Source: Eulemur rufifrons
Lineage: Eukaryota > Chordata > Mammalia > Primates > Lemuridae
NCBI RefSeq assembly: GCF_041146395.1
Contig: NC_091010.1
Location: 53,402,001 to 53,466,000 of the forward strand
Length of the DNA stretch: 64,000 nt
Direction: 5' to 3'
Shown here piece by piece: positions 22,405-33,444 of the stretch. The notes beneath the pieces are model-generated. The model was not told where the DNA came from. It saw only the letters and a list, made by a program, of their open reading frames with translations, and searched no databases. The translations under genes and the position numbers were made by a program. Numbering within the stretch: the first letter of the stretch is position 1; each line of letters opens with the position of its first letter.

Positions 22405-22615
22405 ATCAAAAGAGTTTGAAGTCAAAATTGTCTAAAATAAAAATTCTACTCCATGACACAAGCTACATAACATCCTAAAAGCCATAAAAGCTTTACTTTT
22501 CTCATCTGTAGATTCTAAAATACCCCAGAGGGATGGGATAAAGGTAAGATAATATAATGGATATAAAGAAATTATCACAGTGACTGGACCCATTGTATAT
22601 GCTAAATAGAATATT
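22405..22615 (+). mobile_element. MIR SINE, sense, diverged
   Basis: MIR blocks in order: 'gagtttgaagtcaaaattg' region, 'attctactccatgacacaagctacataac', 'ttttctcatctgtagattctaaaatacc', 'gataatataatggatataaagaaattatcacagtgactggacccattgtatatgctaaat'. It is old and heavily mutated. Confidence 0.65.
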
Positions 22616-22857
22616 TTTAAAGATAATCTCAGGGCTAGAATAGGATTTAAGAAGAATCTGTGTGTTATTCTCACAGGCAGTCAGACTTGGAATGGGGACA
22701 TCTGATGGACTCAGAAAAGGCTAACGATGTTTAATCTCTAGGCTCACATTGCCTATTCCTCCCTCACTCTGTCTAATGCTAAAATCTATTTGAGAACATT
22801 CCCACCAAGTGTGACCTCTGCCAGGGGCAATTTTATTTATCACATATATAATACTTC
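22616..22857. other. Unplaced sequence
   Basis: Short unassigned gap between a MIR and a MaLR LTR. No gene seen. Confidence 0.45.
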
Positions 22858-23210
22858 TAAGGTCTGATTGTGTGTGTTTTCCAAAATTCATACACTGAAA
22901 TGCTACCCCTGAAGATGATGGCATTAGGAGGTGGGGCCTTTTGGGAGGTGACTAAATAATGAAGGTGGAGTCCTCATGAAGGGGATTAGTACTTTTACAA
23001 GGGAGGTCCCAGAAAGCTGCCTTGCCCCTTTCACTATGTGAGGTCACAGCTAGAAGGTATCACCTGTGAGGAAGCATGCCCTCACCAAGCACTAATGTCA
23101 CCTCGATCTTGTACTTCCAAGCCTCCAAAAACGTAAGAAATAAATTTTTGTTGCTTATAAGTTACCTAGTCTAAGGTATTTTGTTAGAGCAGCCTGAATG
23201 GACTAAGATA
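22858..23210 (+). mobile_element. MaLR LTR (MLT1A/MST type)
   Basis: A nearly complete ERVL-MaLR LTR: 'gattgtgtgtgttttccaaaattcatacactgaaatgctaccc', 'gatggcattaggaggtggggccttttgggaggtgac', 'ggtggagtcctcatgaaggggattagt', 'ctatgtgaggtcacagctagaagg', 'gcctccaaaaacgtaagaaataaatttttgttgcttataagttacctagtctaaggtattttgtta', ending 'gcagcctgaatggactaagata'. The AATAAA polyadenylation signal lies near 23138. No internal MaLR sequence follows, so it is a solo LTR. Confidence 0.93.
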
Positions 23211-24045
23211 CTTTATATTTGTATGACACTGTACAATCTATTAATATAAAACGTGTTTTCAAAGATCCTGTGGTTTCATGATAAAAAATCAATTTTAATG
23301 ATAAAATTTAGTCTGTAGTGAAATGTTATCATAAACATATTGGTATTAGAAAAACCAGTAGACATCAATTATGTGTCAGCAAACCATATAACTATTTGCC
23401 TTTTTTAACCAAAAATAGTCTGGATCTAATTTCCTCATATTTTCAATATCTTGCAATTATTTCCTAAAGACTGATTAAAAAATTTCAAAATATCACAGAT
23501 GCCCCATAAATATGCACATTAGGTATCCATAAAAATTAAAAAGGAAAAGAATGCTTGTCTAATGTATTGTGTCAACAGGTGATTCAAGAATGAAAGGGTT
23601 CATGTGCATAGAAATATACACAACTTATGCACATGCTTAAAAAGTTACCTCCCAGACATAAAACTCCAGGATACCATAAGATAGCATAGACTGAGGACAA
23701 TGGGCATTGTCTCACTAGTTAGGAAATTCTACCTTCACTCTCTATATTTTCTTCAGCTATATCTTCTGTGCCTTTTGCTTACAAATCTCAAAGTGCCAGA
23801 AGGACACCTGAATCTGTAGAATCCCAGGGATCATGAAATGAGAAATTTAATAGGGCACTAGATAAAAAGAAAGAAAAAATTAAGCTCACCTTTGAATTAA
23901 TACAGAAAATGAATTTTTAACCTGCCTTCCTAGACTCAGAGTGGAAAAGATTCCTACAAAAATCTCAAGGAGTTATTATTACCATATCTCTCATCTTTTA
24001 AGGGTGACATGAAGAATTGGGCAATGAGATTGTGACCTCTAATTT
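23211..24045. other. Unplaced AT-rich sequence
   Basis: No gene and no named repeat. Confidence 0.45.
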
Positions 24046-25556
24046 CATTTTTTTAAAATTTATTTGAAGAGCTTTATTAAGATATAGTTCACATACCATA
24101 AATTTTACCACTGATTTAAATGCTACAAGTCAATATTGCCACTTATTTAAATGGTACAAGTCATATTCACAAAATTTTGCAAGTATGACCCCAATCTAAT
24201 TTTAAAACACAGTCTAATTTTCTCACTCCACAAGAGTCCCAGTACATTTTAGCAGTGATATTCATCTTCCTCTCCTCCCCTAGCCTTAAGAAAATATTAA
24301 TCTACTTTATGTTCCTATAGACTTGCCTATTCTGGACATTTCATATAAATGGAATCATACATATGTGGTCTTTTGTGACTAGTTTCTCTTATGTAGGATA
24401 ACATTTTCAAGGTTCATCCAAGTTCCAGCATGCATGGGCACTCCATTTTACTGCAGAGTGCTATTCCACTGGTGGATATATGACACTTGTATTTCTCTAT
24501 TCATGAGATTGTAAACATTTGGGTTATTTTCACTTCAGGCAATTATGAATAATGCTGCTGTGAACATTTGAGTACACGTTTTTGTATGGATCTGTGTTGT
24601 CACTACTATTGGGTATGTATCTAGAAGTAGAATTCCTGGATCATATTGGTAACCATGTTAAACCTTTGAGAAACATCTAACTTTTTCCAAAATAGTTTTA
24701 TCATTGTATATTTACTAATAGTGTATGATGGTTCCAATTTCCTCACATCTCATCAAAACATGTTATTACAGTATCTGCCTTTACAGTTATAGCCATTCTA
24801 GTGTGTGTAAAATGGTATTTCCTGGCTCTGCTTTGCATTTTTATAATGACTAAGAGTACTGAGAATCTTTCCATGGGATTATTGATAATTTTTATATCTT
24901 CTATGGAAATATATTTATTCATTTTTAACTGGGTCATTTATATTTTGACCTGGGTTAGTTATATTTTTATTTAAAGAAAATTATTATTATTGAAAGTTCT
25001 TTATTTGTTCACAGAGAGTTCTTTATTTATTCCTTTATACAATGTAAGATAAAGATCAACAAATAATTTGGAAATAATTTTTTCTATTCAGTTTGTTGTC
25101 TTTTCACTTCCATAATGTATAATTTTCAGTACAAAAGTTTTAATTCTAATGAAGTCTAATTTATCTATGCTTTTGTCACTTGCAAGAAAGTATTGCCTAA
25201 TCTAAGGTTGCAATTATTTACATCTATATTTTATTTTAATATTTTATAATTTTAAGTCTTATATTTAGGTTTATAATTTATCTTATGTTAACTTGTGTAT
25301 ATGGTATAAAGAAGGGGTCCATTTTAATTCTTTTACATGTAGATATCCAGTTGTCCCAGCATCATTCATTTAAAAGACTGTTCTTTCCCCATTGAACAGT
25401 CTTGGCACCCTTGTCAAAAATCAATTGACTGTAGATATAATGGTTAATTTAATGGAATTTCCATTTCATTCCATTAATCTATATGTCTACCCTGATACCC
25501 ACACTGTCATAAATACTGTAGTTTATGGTACTATTTAAAATCAGGAAGTATGAGTA
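24046..25556 (-). mobile_element. Antisense LINE-1 (L1M/L1ME type), 3' UTR into ORF2
   Basis: Plus-strand text is the reverse of an L1. It starts with 'gagctttattaagatatagttcacataccataaattttaccac', 'cttgcctattctggacatttcatataaatggaatcata', 'gttatttt...aataatgctgctgtgaacattt' and 'tgggtatgtatctagaagtagaattcctggatcatat'. It proceeds into antisense ORF2: 'gttgtcttttcacttcc', 'aaagttttaattctaatgaagtctaatttatc', 'tgtcccagcatcattcatttaaaagactgttctttccccattgaa', 'ccttgtcaaaaatcaattgactgtagatata'. About 1.5 kb of a truncated old copy. It includes a local duplication of 'agttctttattt' near 24994-25026. Confidence 0.93.
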
Positions 25557-25579
25557 CCAACTAGTTGAGGTACAAATTC

Positions 25580-25880
25580 CTCTGGAAAAGGAAAGGTTTG
25601 AGGTAGAGAAGTTACTATTGATTAGGATGAAGAGTGAAAGAGGAGAGGTAGGATTTCATTGGGGAGAGGAGGAAGACAGAGGGAAATTTTCTTTTCTTTT
25701 TTAATGTGTTAATTTTGAGATGTCTATGGTCATCTGGCTGGAGAGATAAGGAAAAGAGTGAGATAGAATGGTCTAGAATTTTTGAGAAATATGGATCAAA
25801 GACATAGTTTAGAAAGTATCCATATTTGGGTGGATAGGGCATAAAGAAATCAGGGCATAAACACAATTACCTGGGTAAGA
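25580..25880 (-). mobile_element. L2-like LINE fragment, antisense
   Basis: Text such as 'aatgtgttaattttgagatgtctatggtcatctggctggagagataagg' parallels an L2-type antisense segment ('atgttaagtttgagatgcctattagacatccaagtggagatg'). The preceding purine-rich part ('gggagaggaggaagacagaggg') also fits. The 83-codon minus frame at 25615-25866 lies within it. Confidence 0.5.
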
Positions 25881-26034
25881 CATGAGGAGCTGTAAAGCCA
25901 GAAGTACCAACAACAAGCCTATAAGGCAATTTCAACAATAGTCATATAGGAGTATGACATTTTCTCTTGTTTACATGGCCAGTACATGATAAATCCAAAA
26001 AATAGAACCAATTCCTGCTGTTTTAATCCAACAC

Positions 26035-26165
26035 TCTTTTCTTTAAACCAATCTCTCTGCATTTCAAATATTTGTTGAGTGCTCACCATATATGCAATAT
26101 GCATGAGGTTTCGTGAGCAGAGAAAACAAGAAAAAGCAGGAACCCTTGAAGAGTATGCAGGCAAA
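26035..26165 (-). mobile_element. L2 3' end fragment, antisense
   Basis: 'tttcaaatatttgttgagtgctcaccatatatgcaatatgcatgagg' matches the reverse of the L2 tail ('caaatatttattgagcgcctactatgtgccaggcactg'). Followed by 'gagcagagaaaacaagaaaaagcaggaaccctt'. Confidence 0.6.
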
Positions 26166-26184
26166 AAGAGACTGTCTTTTGTAA

Positions 26185-26740
26185 TATGCCAAGAATCCCT
26201 CTCCCTATCGCTCTTTCCCTCCCTTGTTTAGATTACCATTGTGCTACCTGTGAGCCAGGAGAGACGTTTTGTAATCTGAAGCCCCAACTGTGGTTTCTTC
26301 ATTTTAACTCATGCTTAGCACACTCAAGCCAGAATTATCTTCCAAAGTTGTTCATACTATGCACAATACCTCCCTTTGACCCACAAGATAAAAATCTACC
26401 ACCCTCAGCCAAAAATCAACGTCCTCTTCATCTAGCATAAACACACTGGCCACTTGTTTCTCTCTTCTTCTCAAGTTGAAGTATCTGATGGACCCAAATG
26501 ATCCTTCTTAGTCCACCATTGAAGATTCTGCATCGGTAGAAATTTTATCCAGGCTTCTAAACCTTATTCCATTATTCTATCCATCTAAATTGCATTTATT
26601 TAAAAGATTCCACTTAAATTTCATGTCCTTTGAGAAAATTTCCTTAGGATCACAGACTGTGCTCATCTCTATACAACCACTTTCTACAACTCTGATTCAG
26701 AGTATATTGTTACATATGTTTTTGAATACATTTTATTATT
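26185..26740 (+). mobile_element. L2 LINE, sense, diverged
   Basis: The pyrimidine-rich sense side of an old L2: 'atctgaagccccaactgtggtttc', 'agcacactcaagccagaattatc', then 'cacttaaatttcatgtcctttgagaaaatttccttaggatcacag' (compare 'ctcaaatgtcacctcctctgggaagccttccctgac'). The 84-codon plus frame at 26186-26440 is within it and not a gene. Confidence 0.5.
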
Positions 26741-27813
26741 ATTAGGACAACTGGAGGGTAAAAAGGTCTTCAAGGTAATATCTCTGCTTTATATTAATAT
26801 ATCTGTGTTTGATGGGTTTCTGACTAAACAGTTTAGAGAAAATTAACTAGAATGCTGATGGAATTGAACACAAGTTCTATAAGGAATTAAAACAATAAGT
26901 ATATATTAATGATCAGGCTGTGGGATACCATAGTGAGAGTCTCAGATTTAGGTATTGGGACACTTCAGTTTTAATCTAAGAATTGATTGAAACAGCAAAT
27001 ATTTACAAGCATCAGCTTCATATTACCCATTAGGTGCAAATATGCCTACTTGTCTCTAGTTATAGGAGAAATTGAGTAAGTAAAATAATTAAAACTAAAC
27101 TGCACTCTATCTTCTTAGATGATGTTCTATTTGAGCCCAGAAACCTCAGGGCTTATTAAGGAGTTTATTCTCTTCAGCCTCCTCACTGTAGCTAGGGGCT
27201 TTAAGAAGCCTCTAATCTTGGCAAATACTCATTAAAATAAAAAGCCACCTGGAGACGCTAGAGAAGAACTCTGTCAGGAAGCCCATTAACTCAGGTCTAC
27301 CCCTGACTCTGTCTGCTCAGTAGTTATTCTAGGGCTATCTCCTTGTTCCCTTTTTATTTTTATACCCTGTAATTAGTTACTGTGCCATATAATTTCCATA
27401 GCCACAGGAAGCATTTAACTGTAGCATCAGGGACACCTGGAAAAAAGATTAATTCTAGGGAGATTGTAGTTCGGGTGACTAGAGCACCTCAGGACAGAAC
27501 ATCACAGCTCTCTGAGACATGCTGTTGATTTGAGGACCAACACTTCCTTCCTGCATACCATACCAAATACCCCCCATCGTGACTGTGTGATCCAGCTGAG
27601 AACAGCATGGGCTCCTGACAACAGTCTCACTGTCACATCTGGTTTCTAGGTAGTAACCAGACACTGATCTTGGTTCTGAAAGGAATACAACCTCTTCCCT
27701 CCACCAAACAGCAGAAAGCGGGTCAGATTGTTATTCGAACTATGACAGATAAAATTGTACTCTGGCAAAACAGTGAAGTTTGATTTAATTTGACATCTCA
27801 GTCTCAGCACTCA
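26741..27813. other. Unplaced sequence; possible conserved element at 27110-27420
   Basis: No repeat or gene recognised. The block at 27110-27420 ('gggcttattaaggagtttattctc', 'gcaaatactcattaaaataaaaagccacctggagacgc', 'ccctgtaattagttactgtgcc') is evenly mixed single-copy-like sequence with homeodomain-like TAATTA and ATTAAA cores. A regulatory role is unproven. Confidence 0.35.
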
Positions 27814-27828
27814 TCACACACACACCCA

Positions 27829-27871
<43 letters not shown>

Positions 27872-27898
27872 AACACACACACACACACACACACACAC
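27814..27898. repeat. Compound (CA)n-(TC)n-(AC)n microsatellite
   Basis: A short CA run is followed by (TC)n at about 27832-27860, then (AC)n to 27898 with one 'aaac' interruption. Confidence 0.98.
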
Positions 27899-28149
27899 GG
27901 ATGCACTCTCCTAATTCTCCAATCTACTCTCAGCACTTCCATATATTCCAAAATGTCAATGACTAAGTTACTTCTTCCAGGAGTATATTCCTTGCTATTG
28001 ATCTTTTCACTTTTTATTGAATCCATACTAATTGCTTAGCACTCAGCTGGGTGCTTTGAAAGATATTTAGATGGAACCAAAAAAGCTTGCTTCCCTCCAG
28101 GAATATTCAGGTCAGTAGGAGGAAGGTAAAGCCAATATTTGTGGCTAAT
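27899..28149. other. Unplaced sequence
   Basis: No gene. 'gcttagcactcagctgggtgctttgaaag...ttccctccaggaat' hints at an L2 antisense tail but is too short to assign. Confidence 0.4.
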
Positions 28150-28355
28150 TTTTGTATGATGAGGCAGTTTATGTACCTATTTTAACATCTATCCTAAAGT
28201 CAGTATTCTTAGTCCCATTTTTAAAATAAGAAAACTGAGATTTGAAGAGGTTAGATAAATATTAAGTTCACAGATGTATGTATCAGTGTGAGAGCTCCAG
28301 TTTGAACCCACTACTGCCTGTCTCCAAAATCCATGTTCACTTTTACTACATTTGT
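28150..28355 (-). mobile_element. MIR SINE, antisense
   Basis: On the plus strand: 'tcttagtcccatttttaaaataagaaaactgagatttgaagaggttagataaa' and 'gtgagagctccagtttgaacccactactgcctgtctccaaaatccatgttcac'. These are the reverse of the MIR core ('cccattttacagatgaggaaactgaggctcagagaggtt' and 'gaacccaggtctgtctgactccaaagcccatg'). The 120-codon minus frame at 28189-28551 overlaps it and is not coding. Confidence 0.88.
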
Positions 28356-29169
28356 TTATAATAACTACAATATAAGATAAAAAATAATATAATTTATATA
28401 AGAGAGGAGATATTAGAGTGGAAATTATCCAGATGTTGTCTTTGTTTGAAACTATATTCCTGTGCCTAATATGAAACCTACAATGTAATTGAAAATCAAT
28501 ACATATTTGTTGAGAAAATATCACAGAAGGAGTGCTTTGTGGCCAGAACACAGATCAACTGAAATCATGAATTTTAGGAGCCACAGGTAAGGCTGGTCCT
28601 AGAGATTTCCTACCAGAATGGGTCCCAAACACACAGAGTTTATTTCACGTGGGGAAGTTTCTTCATGTATAGACATTATGAGTATGAATAAAGAAAAATA
28701 CAAAACTGCGTTTGTGGAACATATGAATCATACTGGTGAGTTGGGCACAGGTAGAAAGAACATATGCATAGCTCTGTGCAGGAGGTTGGTCAATAGATTT
28801 TGAAGAAGGAAAAGATGCAGATTGGAAGCAGAGAGTAGGGGACAGTTTCCACACACAAAATAGAACAGTTTAATCAAAATTATACAAGAATTTATGTCTC
28901 TCTTTACCTACTAAAACTTTGAACCCATCTGATTTGTAATACATTCTACACATTACCACATCTCTTTATAATTGTATCACATCTTATTTCCTTGAATTGG
29001 TATATTATTCAAAGATTTCAGCTCTCCTTCCTCATAAGCTCAAGCTCCTATTATCTGCAGTACTGATTTGCCTATGACATCACAACTTACTTTTGCAATT
29101 AACAGATGTTGGTTTAAAAATAAATCTAAACAAATTATGTGAGATCTTACCACCTCACAGATTGTGAGA
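28356..29169. other. Unplaced AT-rich sequence
   Basis: No repeat named and no gene. The short frames at 28618-28803 (+) and 28663-28854 (-) overlap each other without features. Confidence 0.45.
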
Positions 29170-29350
29170 CCCTTGCTTGCAATTTGTGTCTCCAGCCATT
29201 CTTAATTTCTTTCTATCTCCAATACCTCAAATCTCTTTCATTCCACCATGTCTTTGCACATGCCTTTTTCTCTTGATGGCATGCTTTATCTGCGGTTTTT
29301 TTTTTTTTTCCTAGCTAATTTACTCAGACCTTCACTCCTGGAAAGTAACT
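29170..29350 (+). mobile_element. L2 LINE fragment, sense
   Basis: 'caatacctcaaatctctttcattccaccatgtctttgcacatgcctttttctcttgatggcatgctttatctg' resembles the L2 segment 'cctcagggcctttgcacttgctgttccctctgcctggaatgctcttcc', followed by 'cagaccttcactcctgg'. A T-rich run (29298-29311) is inserted. Confidence 0.55.
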
Positions 29351-29408
29351 ATGATTCCCTGAAGTAAGGGTGGCTTAGATGGCTCTTGTTTGTGCTACTG
29401 GAGCACCC

Positions 29409-29836
29409 TGTTGTGAACAAAATTTCTCTGAAAGGGACTTCGGAGGAAAGAGACTTTATTCCAGTGAACACTTTGCAAACTGGGAAGACACAGCCTTTGG
29501 TATAAAATGAAGATGCAGTTCCAAAGAACAAAGGGAGAGTTCAGTTTTATAGAAAAATGTCCCTACCCAGGCTCCCAATCAGGTCTGTTTATGCAAATGA
29601 AAGAGTCAAACTTGCTTTGTTCTGATTGGTTGATACAGCTGAGACATTATTGGTTTGTTCAGGTGAGCTCTGAAAGTCCCAAAGTTGAACAGAGGTGTAG
29701 GTATTCCGGGAACTCAGAGCACATGTGTGGCCTCTAGTCAGCAAATGGTTTCTTGGTTTTCTTTTAAATTTAGGCCCCATTATCTACTCAGGGTCCGTCT
29801 TTAGAACTGGCTCTTTCAGGTTCACATTTGCTGACA
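29409..29836 (-). mobile_element. Solo LTR-like element, antisense, with promoter signals
   Basis: Read on the minus strand this has LTR architecture. It starts TGTCAGCAAATG (plus 29836 downward). It carries a TATA-like TATAAAACTGAAC near plus 29545-29557 and an AATAAAG polyadenylation signal near plus 29455-29461, about 90 bp downstream of the TATA. It ends GTTCACAACA at plus 29409. The TG...CA ends, spacing and length (428 bp) fit a retroviral LTR. The family is not identified and flanking target duplications are not visible. Several small frames inside (29349-29780) are not genes. Confidence 0.6.
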
Positions 29837-30444
29837 CTGTGAATGGGTATACGTGTGCATCCTACACCCCTTGGTTTCTCTGTATCAGACTACTTCTTGA
29901 ATAAATGTTTCCATATTGTGTCCCCTGGCTTACCACAGGAAAATAATTTCTTTCTATTTAGTTTCAAATCTTATACTCTCAAACTTTTTTATCAGTCAGG
30001 CTTGTTTGTGCCTACCCTTAGAACTAGGAACTGGGATCCAACTCACCCGAATCATTTGGACAAAGAAGAGAAAGTTGTGTCTGCTGGAGGGGAGGGAGTT
30101 TCTAAAGGGGCATTTATTTGCTGTTACTAAGGAAAGAGGAAAGCCAGCAATTAGAAAGGATTAGATAAATTGATTGTCAGTAACCTTGGAAATTAAGAAA
30201 CTTAACAACTCTTCTACTCCACTCTAAGGTGGACATCAAGATCCCCCACCAAAGAATGGGTCTACCCTCCTTATTTGTTTATTTAGTTTTGTTTCTGTGT
30301 GTGTTTTTGTTTTGTTTGGTTTTGGTTTTGGTTTTGGTAAGGAAAGGGATATTTCCTGAAGTGTTGGGGGTTTGGAGAAAAAAATGAAATCCCATATTTC
30401 TTTTTGAGGGTTTAGGAAGTTCCAAGAAAAGAATCAATTTTTCC
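29837..30444. other. Unplaced sequence with a GTTTT-rich run
   Basis: No gene. A (GTTTT)n-like low-complexity stretch lies at 30305-30339. The two overlapping plus frames at 29843-30164 have no recognisable protein features. Confidence 0.5.
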
Positions 30445-30665
30445 TGAACAACTTTGTGCCAGATATTGCACCAGACACTTCATGCACATTATCTCATTTA
30501 ACAATCCCTATAACCCTGGGTTATCCTGGTCTCAACTTCACAGTTGAGTAAACAGTCTTAGAAAGATTATACAACCTGCTCACAGTCACCAAGCTGATTA
30601 CAAATGGTTACGGGTTTTGAATCTTGGGTCGCGGAGGTCCAAAGCCCTTGCAGCATAAGTTTACT
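30445..30665 (-). mobile_element. MIR SINE, antisense
   Basis: 'gtgccagatattgcaccagacacttcatgcacattatctcatttaacaatccc', 'caacttcacagttgagtaaacagtcttagaaagattatacaacctgctcacagtcaccaagctgatta' and 'gggttttgaatcttgggtcgcggaggtccaaagccc' form an almost complete MIR in reverse orientation. Confidence 0.88.
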
Positions 30666-31599
30666 ATCTTTGTGTTCTATTTCATTTAAAGTTATACTTA
30701 TACCTAGAAATGTTTGATGCTTTCCATTTGGTCCATAGACCTTATGTTATTTTCTGCCACTTGTTTGTTATAAGACATTTTCTCTCTAGAAACATTGTGC
30801 AGAAATGACTAGGTTTCTGTCAGTAGAGGCTATTTCCCAGGATTCTCACCATCTCTTAAATGAAGCATCAGAATAATTACAGGAATTAAGGAGCATAGTT
30901 CTTGTCTTTCCAACAAGAATGAATGTGAGAAACAGTGGAAGAAGCCAAACATTTTTTAATAATAATAATGCATGAATTTGAAGGATTATGTATGTGGTCT
31001 GTTGCCTATTTGTGTGAATTACTGACCATCTGTATGTGAGTTTCCTAGCAAATGAAATGAGAATGAATATAGCATGGTCTGACCTCACTGGGCAAAAACA
31101 GAAATTTAAACTTCTAATGAAAATAAATCAACTTGAGCTAGATTCTCTAGAGACAATTTAGGTGAAGGAGTGGAGACATAGCCAAGAGAAGACAATCCTC
31201 CTCCACTGCTCTGCTAATGTTTTACTTTCTATTTCTGGTTTTGGCTGTTAAAATAAAACATAAAAACACGCAAAAGAGAAAGGAAATACATGAGGAATTA
31301 TACAGACATGTAAGATTTATGGACTGTTTACCTGCATTGAAGTTGTGTTTGATACTATGTGATAATAAAGGGAAATAAATACAGCTCTCCCCTACTTCCA
31401 AATCCTCTCTATACTGACATCACAACACAATTTTATTGAGTGATTTCATTATCAGGAATGAATATGGACCTTCAATGTCTTGCCCACTTGGTGTTTTGTT
31501 TTGTTTTGCTTTATTGTCAAAAAGGTAACCTTCTAAATGTCATTATGAAAGCATGAAAGATAACTGCGACAACAATTGTTCCTGGGTGTGTATAAATTC
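30666..31599. other. Unplaced AT-rich sequence
   Basis: No gene and no named repeat. Confidence 0.45.
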
Positions 31600-31725
31600 T
31601 GTTTTAACTATCTGCTCCCTGACCCTATTAGTCACTGTTTAGGAATATTCATAGCTACCTAACAGAATCATTTTGGATATTAAATGAAATACTGTATGCA
31701 AAATGCCTAGCCAGAATTTGAATGA
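31600..31725 (+). mobile_element. MIR 3' part, sense
   Basis: 'cattttggatattaaatgaaatactgtatgcaaaatgcctagcc' matches the MIR 3' half ('gaggattaaatgagttaatacatgtaaagcgcttagaaca'). Confidence 0.5.
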
Positions 31726-31859
31726 GTTAGTAACAGTACTCTGTGTGTGGAAAAGCAATTTATGAACTAGTAACTGCCCTACTTGACTATCCTGCATCTT
31801 TATATCAATTAGTGCTTTATCTAATAGCAAAGGAGTTAGTGATGCTTTGCAACCAAGAA

Positions 31860-32012
31860 AAATTGTTTTATTTTTCTAAGCCTGTATCCTCACTTATAAC
31901 AGCACCTTATTCATAAGGCTGCTCTGAAAATTAAAAAGAGAGAGAGAGAACCCATGTAAAAGAACTTAGAACAGTGTCTGGCACATAATAAATGCTTGAT
32001 AAATGTTAAGCA
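31860..32012 (+). mobile_element. MIR 3' half, sense
   Basis: 'tatttttctaagcctgtatcctcacttataac', 'ggctgctctgaaaattaaaaagagagagagagaacccatgtaaaagaacttagaacagtgtctggcacataataaatgcttgataaatgtta' is a clear MIR 3' end with a short GA expansion. Confidence 0.85.
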
Positions 32013-33362
32013 CTGTTAGCAAGCCTGAGGATTTGCAAAGGTGTCTGAATAGATTCCCTTAAGAATGCCAAGGGTCAACTGCAGTCCATGTGATTTAATG
32101 CCAGCCTGGTTGCAGGTTCCAGATCCCTAGCACCAGCCTTGATGACTTGATTTCTACAATAGGCTTTTAAATTGTGCTTGCCCCTAGGTGTATTTTTAAA
32201 GATGCAGGTTTGGGAAATGGATGACACAGACAATGCCACCCTTCTCCTCCATGACCACGGTGTCATCAGCGCTCTTTCTCAGCCCAGATGACACCTTAGA
32301 AGCCTGCTGAACACAGACAATAATCAGACTAGAGCACATGAGAGGAAGCCTGTTTGACAGCACTCTCATGGAAACTCAGTCTGACGCCATTCTTCTGAAT
32401 CACAGATCAGGGAGGGAGCTGAATTTTAGAAGAAGGATGGAGTGAAGATGGGCAGGAAAATAGCAACAACAAAAAATGACTAATATTTTTTTCCACCATC
32501 TTCTGAGTCCTTTTTCTATCCTGAATGCAGATATATTCAGATTCTAATGTGCCTCTCTCAAAAGAACTGATGGGTTCATTTGTGCAACTAGGGAGGGGAA
32601 AAGGAATAACAAAGAGATGCCAGCTTGCATTTGTGTTTAAAGTGTGGCTAAAAGCATTCTTTAAACTCTTGCCCTTCAGATTCTACTGGCCACTCTCTTA
32701 TCCTACATAACAGTTCTTCACATGAAGTCACCTTCTTCCTGTCTGCTCCCCTCTGAAACCATGGTCCTTCCTTGAGATCCCATCCGAACATGTTTTAATA
32801 AGTGTTGGTAGCTCCCTTCAAACTTATTCTACATTTTTGAGGATACTTGAGGGAAGAGGTGCCTCTTAAAAGAGATACTAATGTTGTTCTTTTAATCTCC
32901 TCCCCACCTGAGTAATTTCCAGAAAAATCCTGAGGCAAGAAACTTACATGGGTGTTCTGGGGTTAATCTCAGCATAGTTAAAATAAAGATCTGTTATTAA
33001 GAAGCTTATTTATGTGTTTTCTTATGTGTCCTGGGGTCCTTATTTCATTACTGCCTACTCAGCGCACAATCCATCAGGAATGATAAAGGATCATCCTCAT
33101 TATAAACTCAAATTTACATCCATTCCGCCTACTATCTCAACTTTTATTAGAGTAAGATATGACCATCAGAAACCAGAGCTTCACAGCAAAGTATACTTTC
33201 ATTTAAGATGTGATAACAGGCAAATCATTGTTTGCTTTCAGTTTATGTGCGTAATGAAGAATGGAAACAGTGTCATTCAATGGATACATAACAATATAAA
33301 TATCATGATATTCTCTTTAGAAAGCAATCTGCAGGTTACCTATGCATCAGTCATTTTCCCAG
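32013..33362. other. Unplaced sequence; possible conserved element at 32060-32480
   Basis: No repeat recognised. The 32060-32480 block has balanced composition, with 'ccatgaccacggtgtcatcagcgctctttctcagcccagatgacacc' and 'cagtctgacgccattcttctgaatcacag', and looks single-copy. A 148-codon frame at 33014-33460 begins with GTG and only reaches an ATG at 33080. It has no domain or signal features and is judged fortuitous. Confidence 0.4.
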
Positions 33363-33444
33363 TTCTCTCTCTCAAACTCTCTCTCAATATCTCTCTGCCT
33401 CCACCCTTTTATAGAAATGAGAGAGAAGGGAAGAGAGAGAAGGC
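33363..33444. repeat. (TC)n and (GA)n inverted low-complexity pair
   Basis: A pyrimidine run of ctct units (33363-33396) is followed, after a 20-base gap, by a purine run of gaga units (33417-33444). The two can pair as an imperfect hairpin. Confidence 0.8.

Noticed and set aside
28189..28551. 120-codon minus-strand frame
   Set aside because: Overlaps an antisense MIR and adjoining AT-rich sequence; no protein features.
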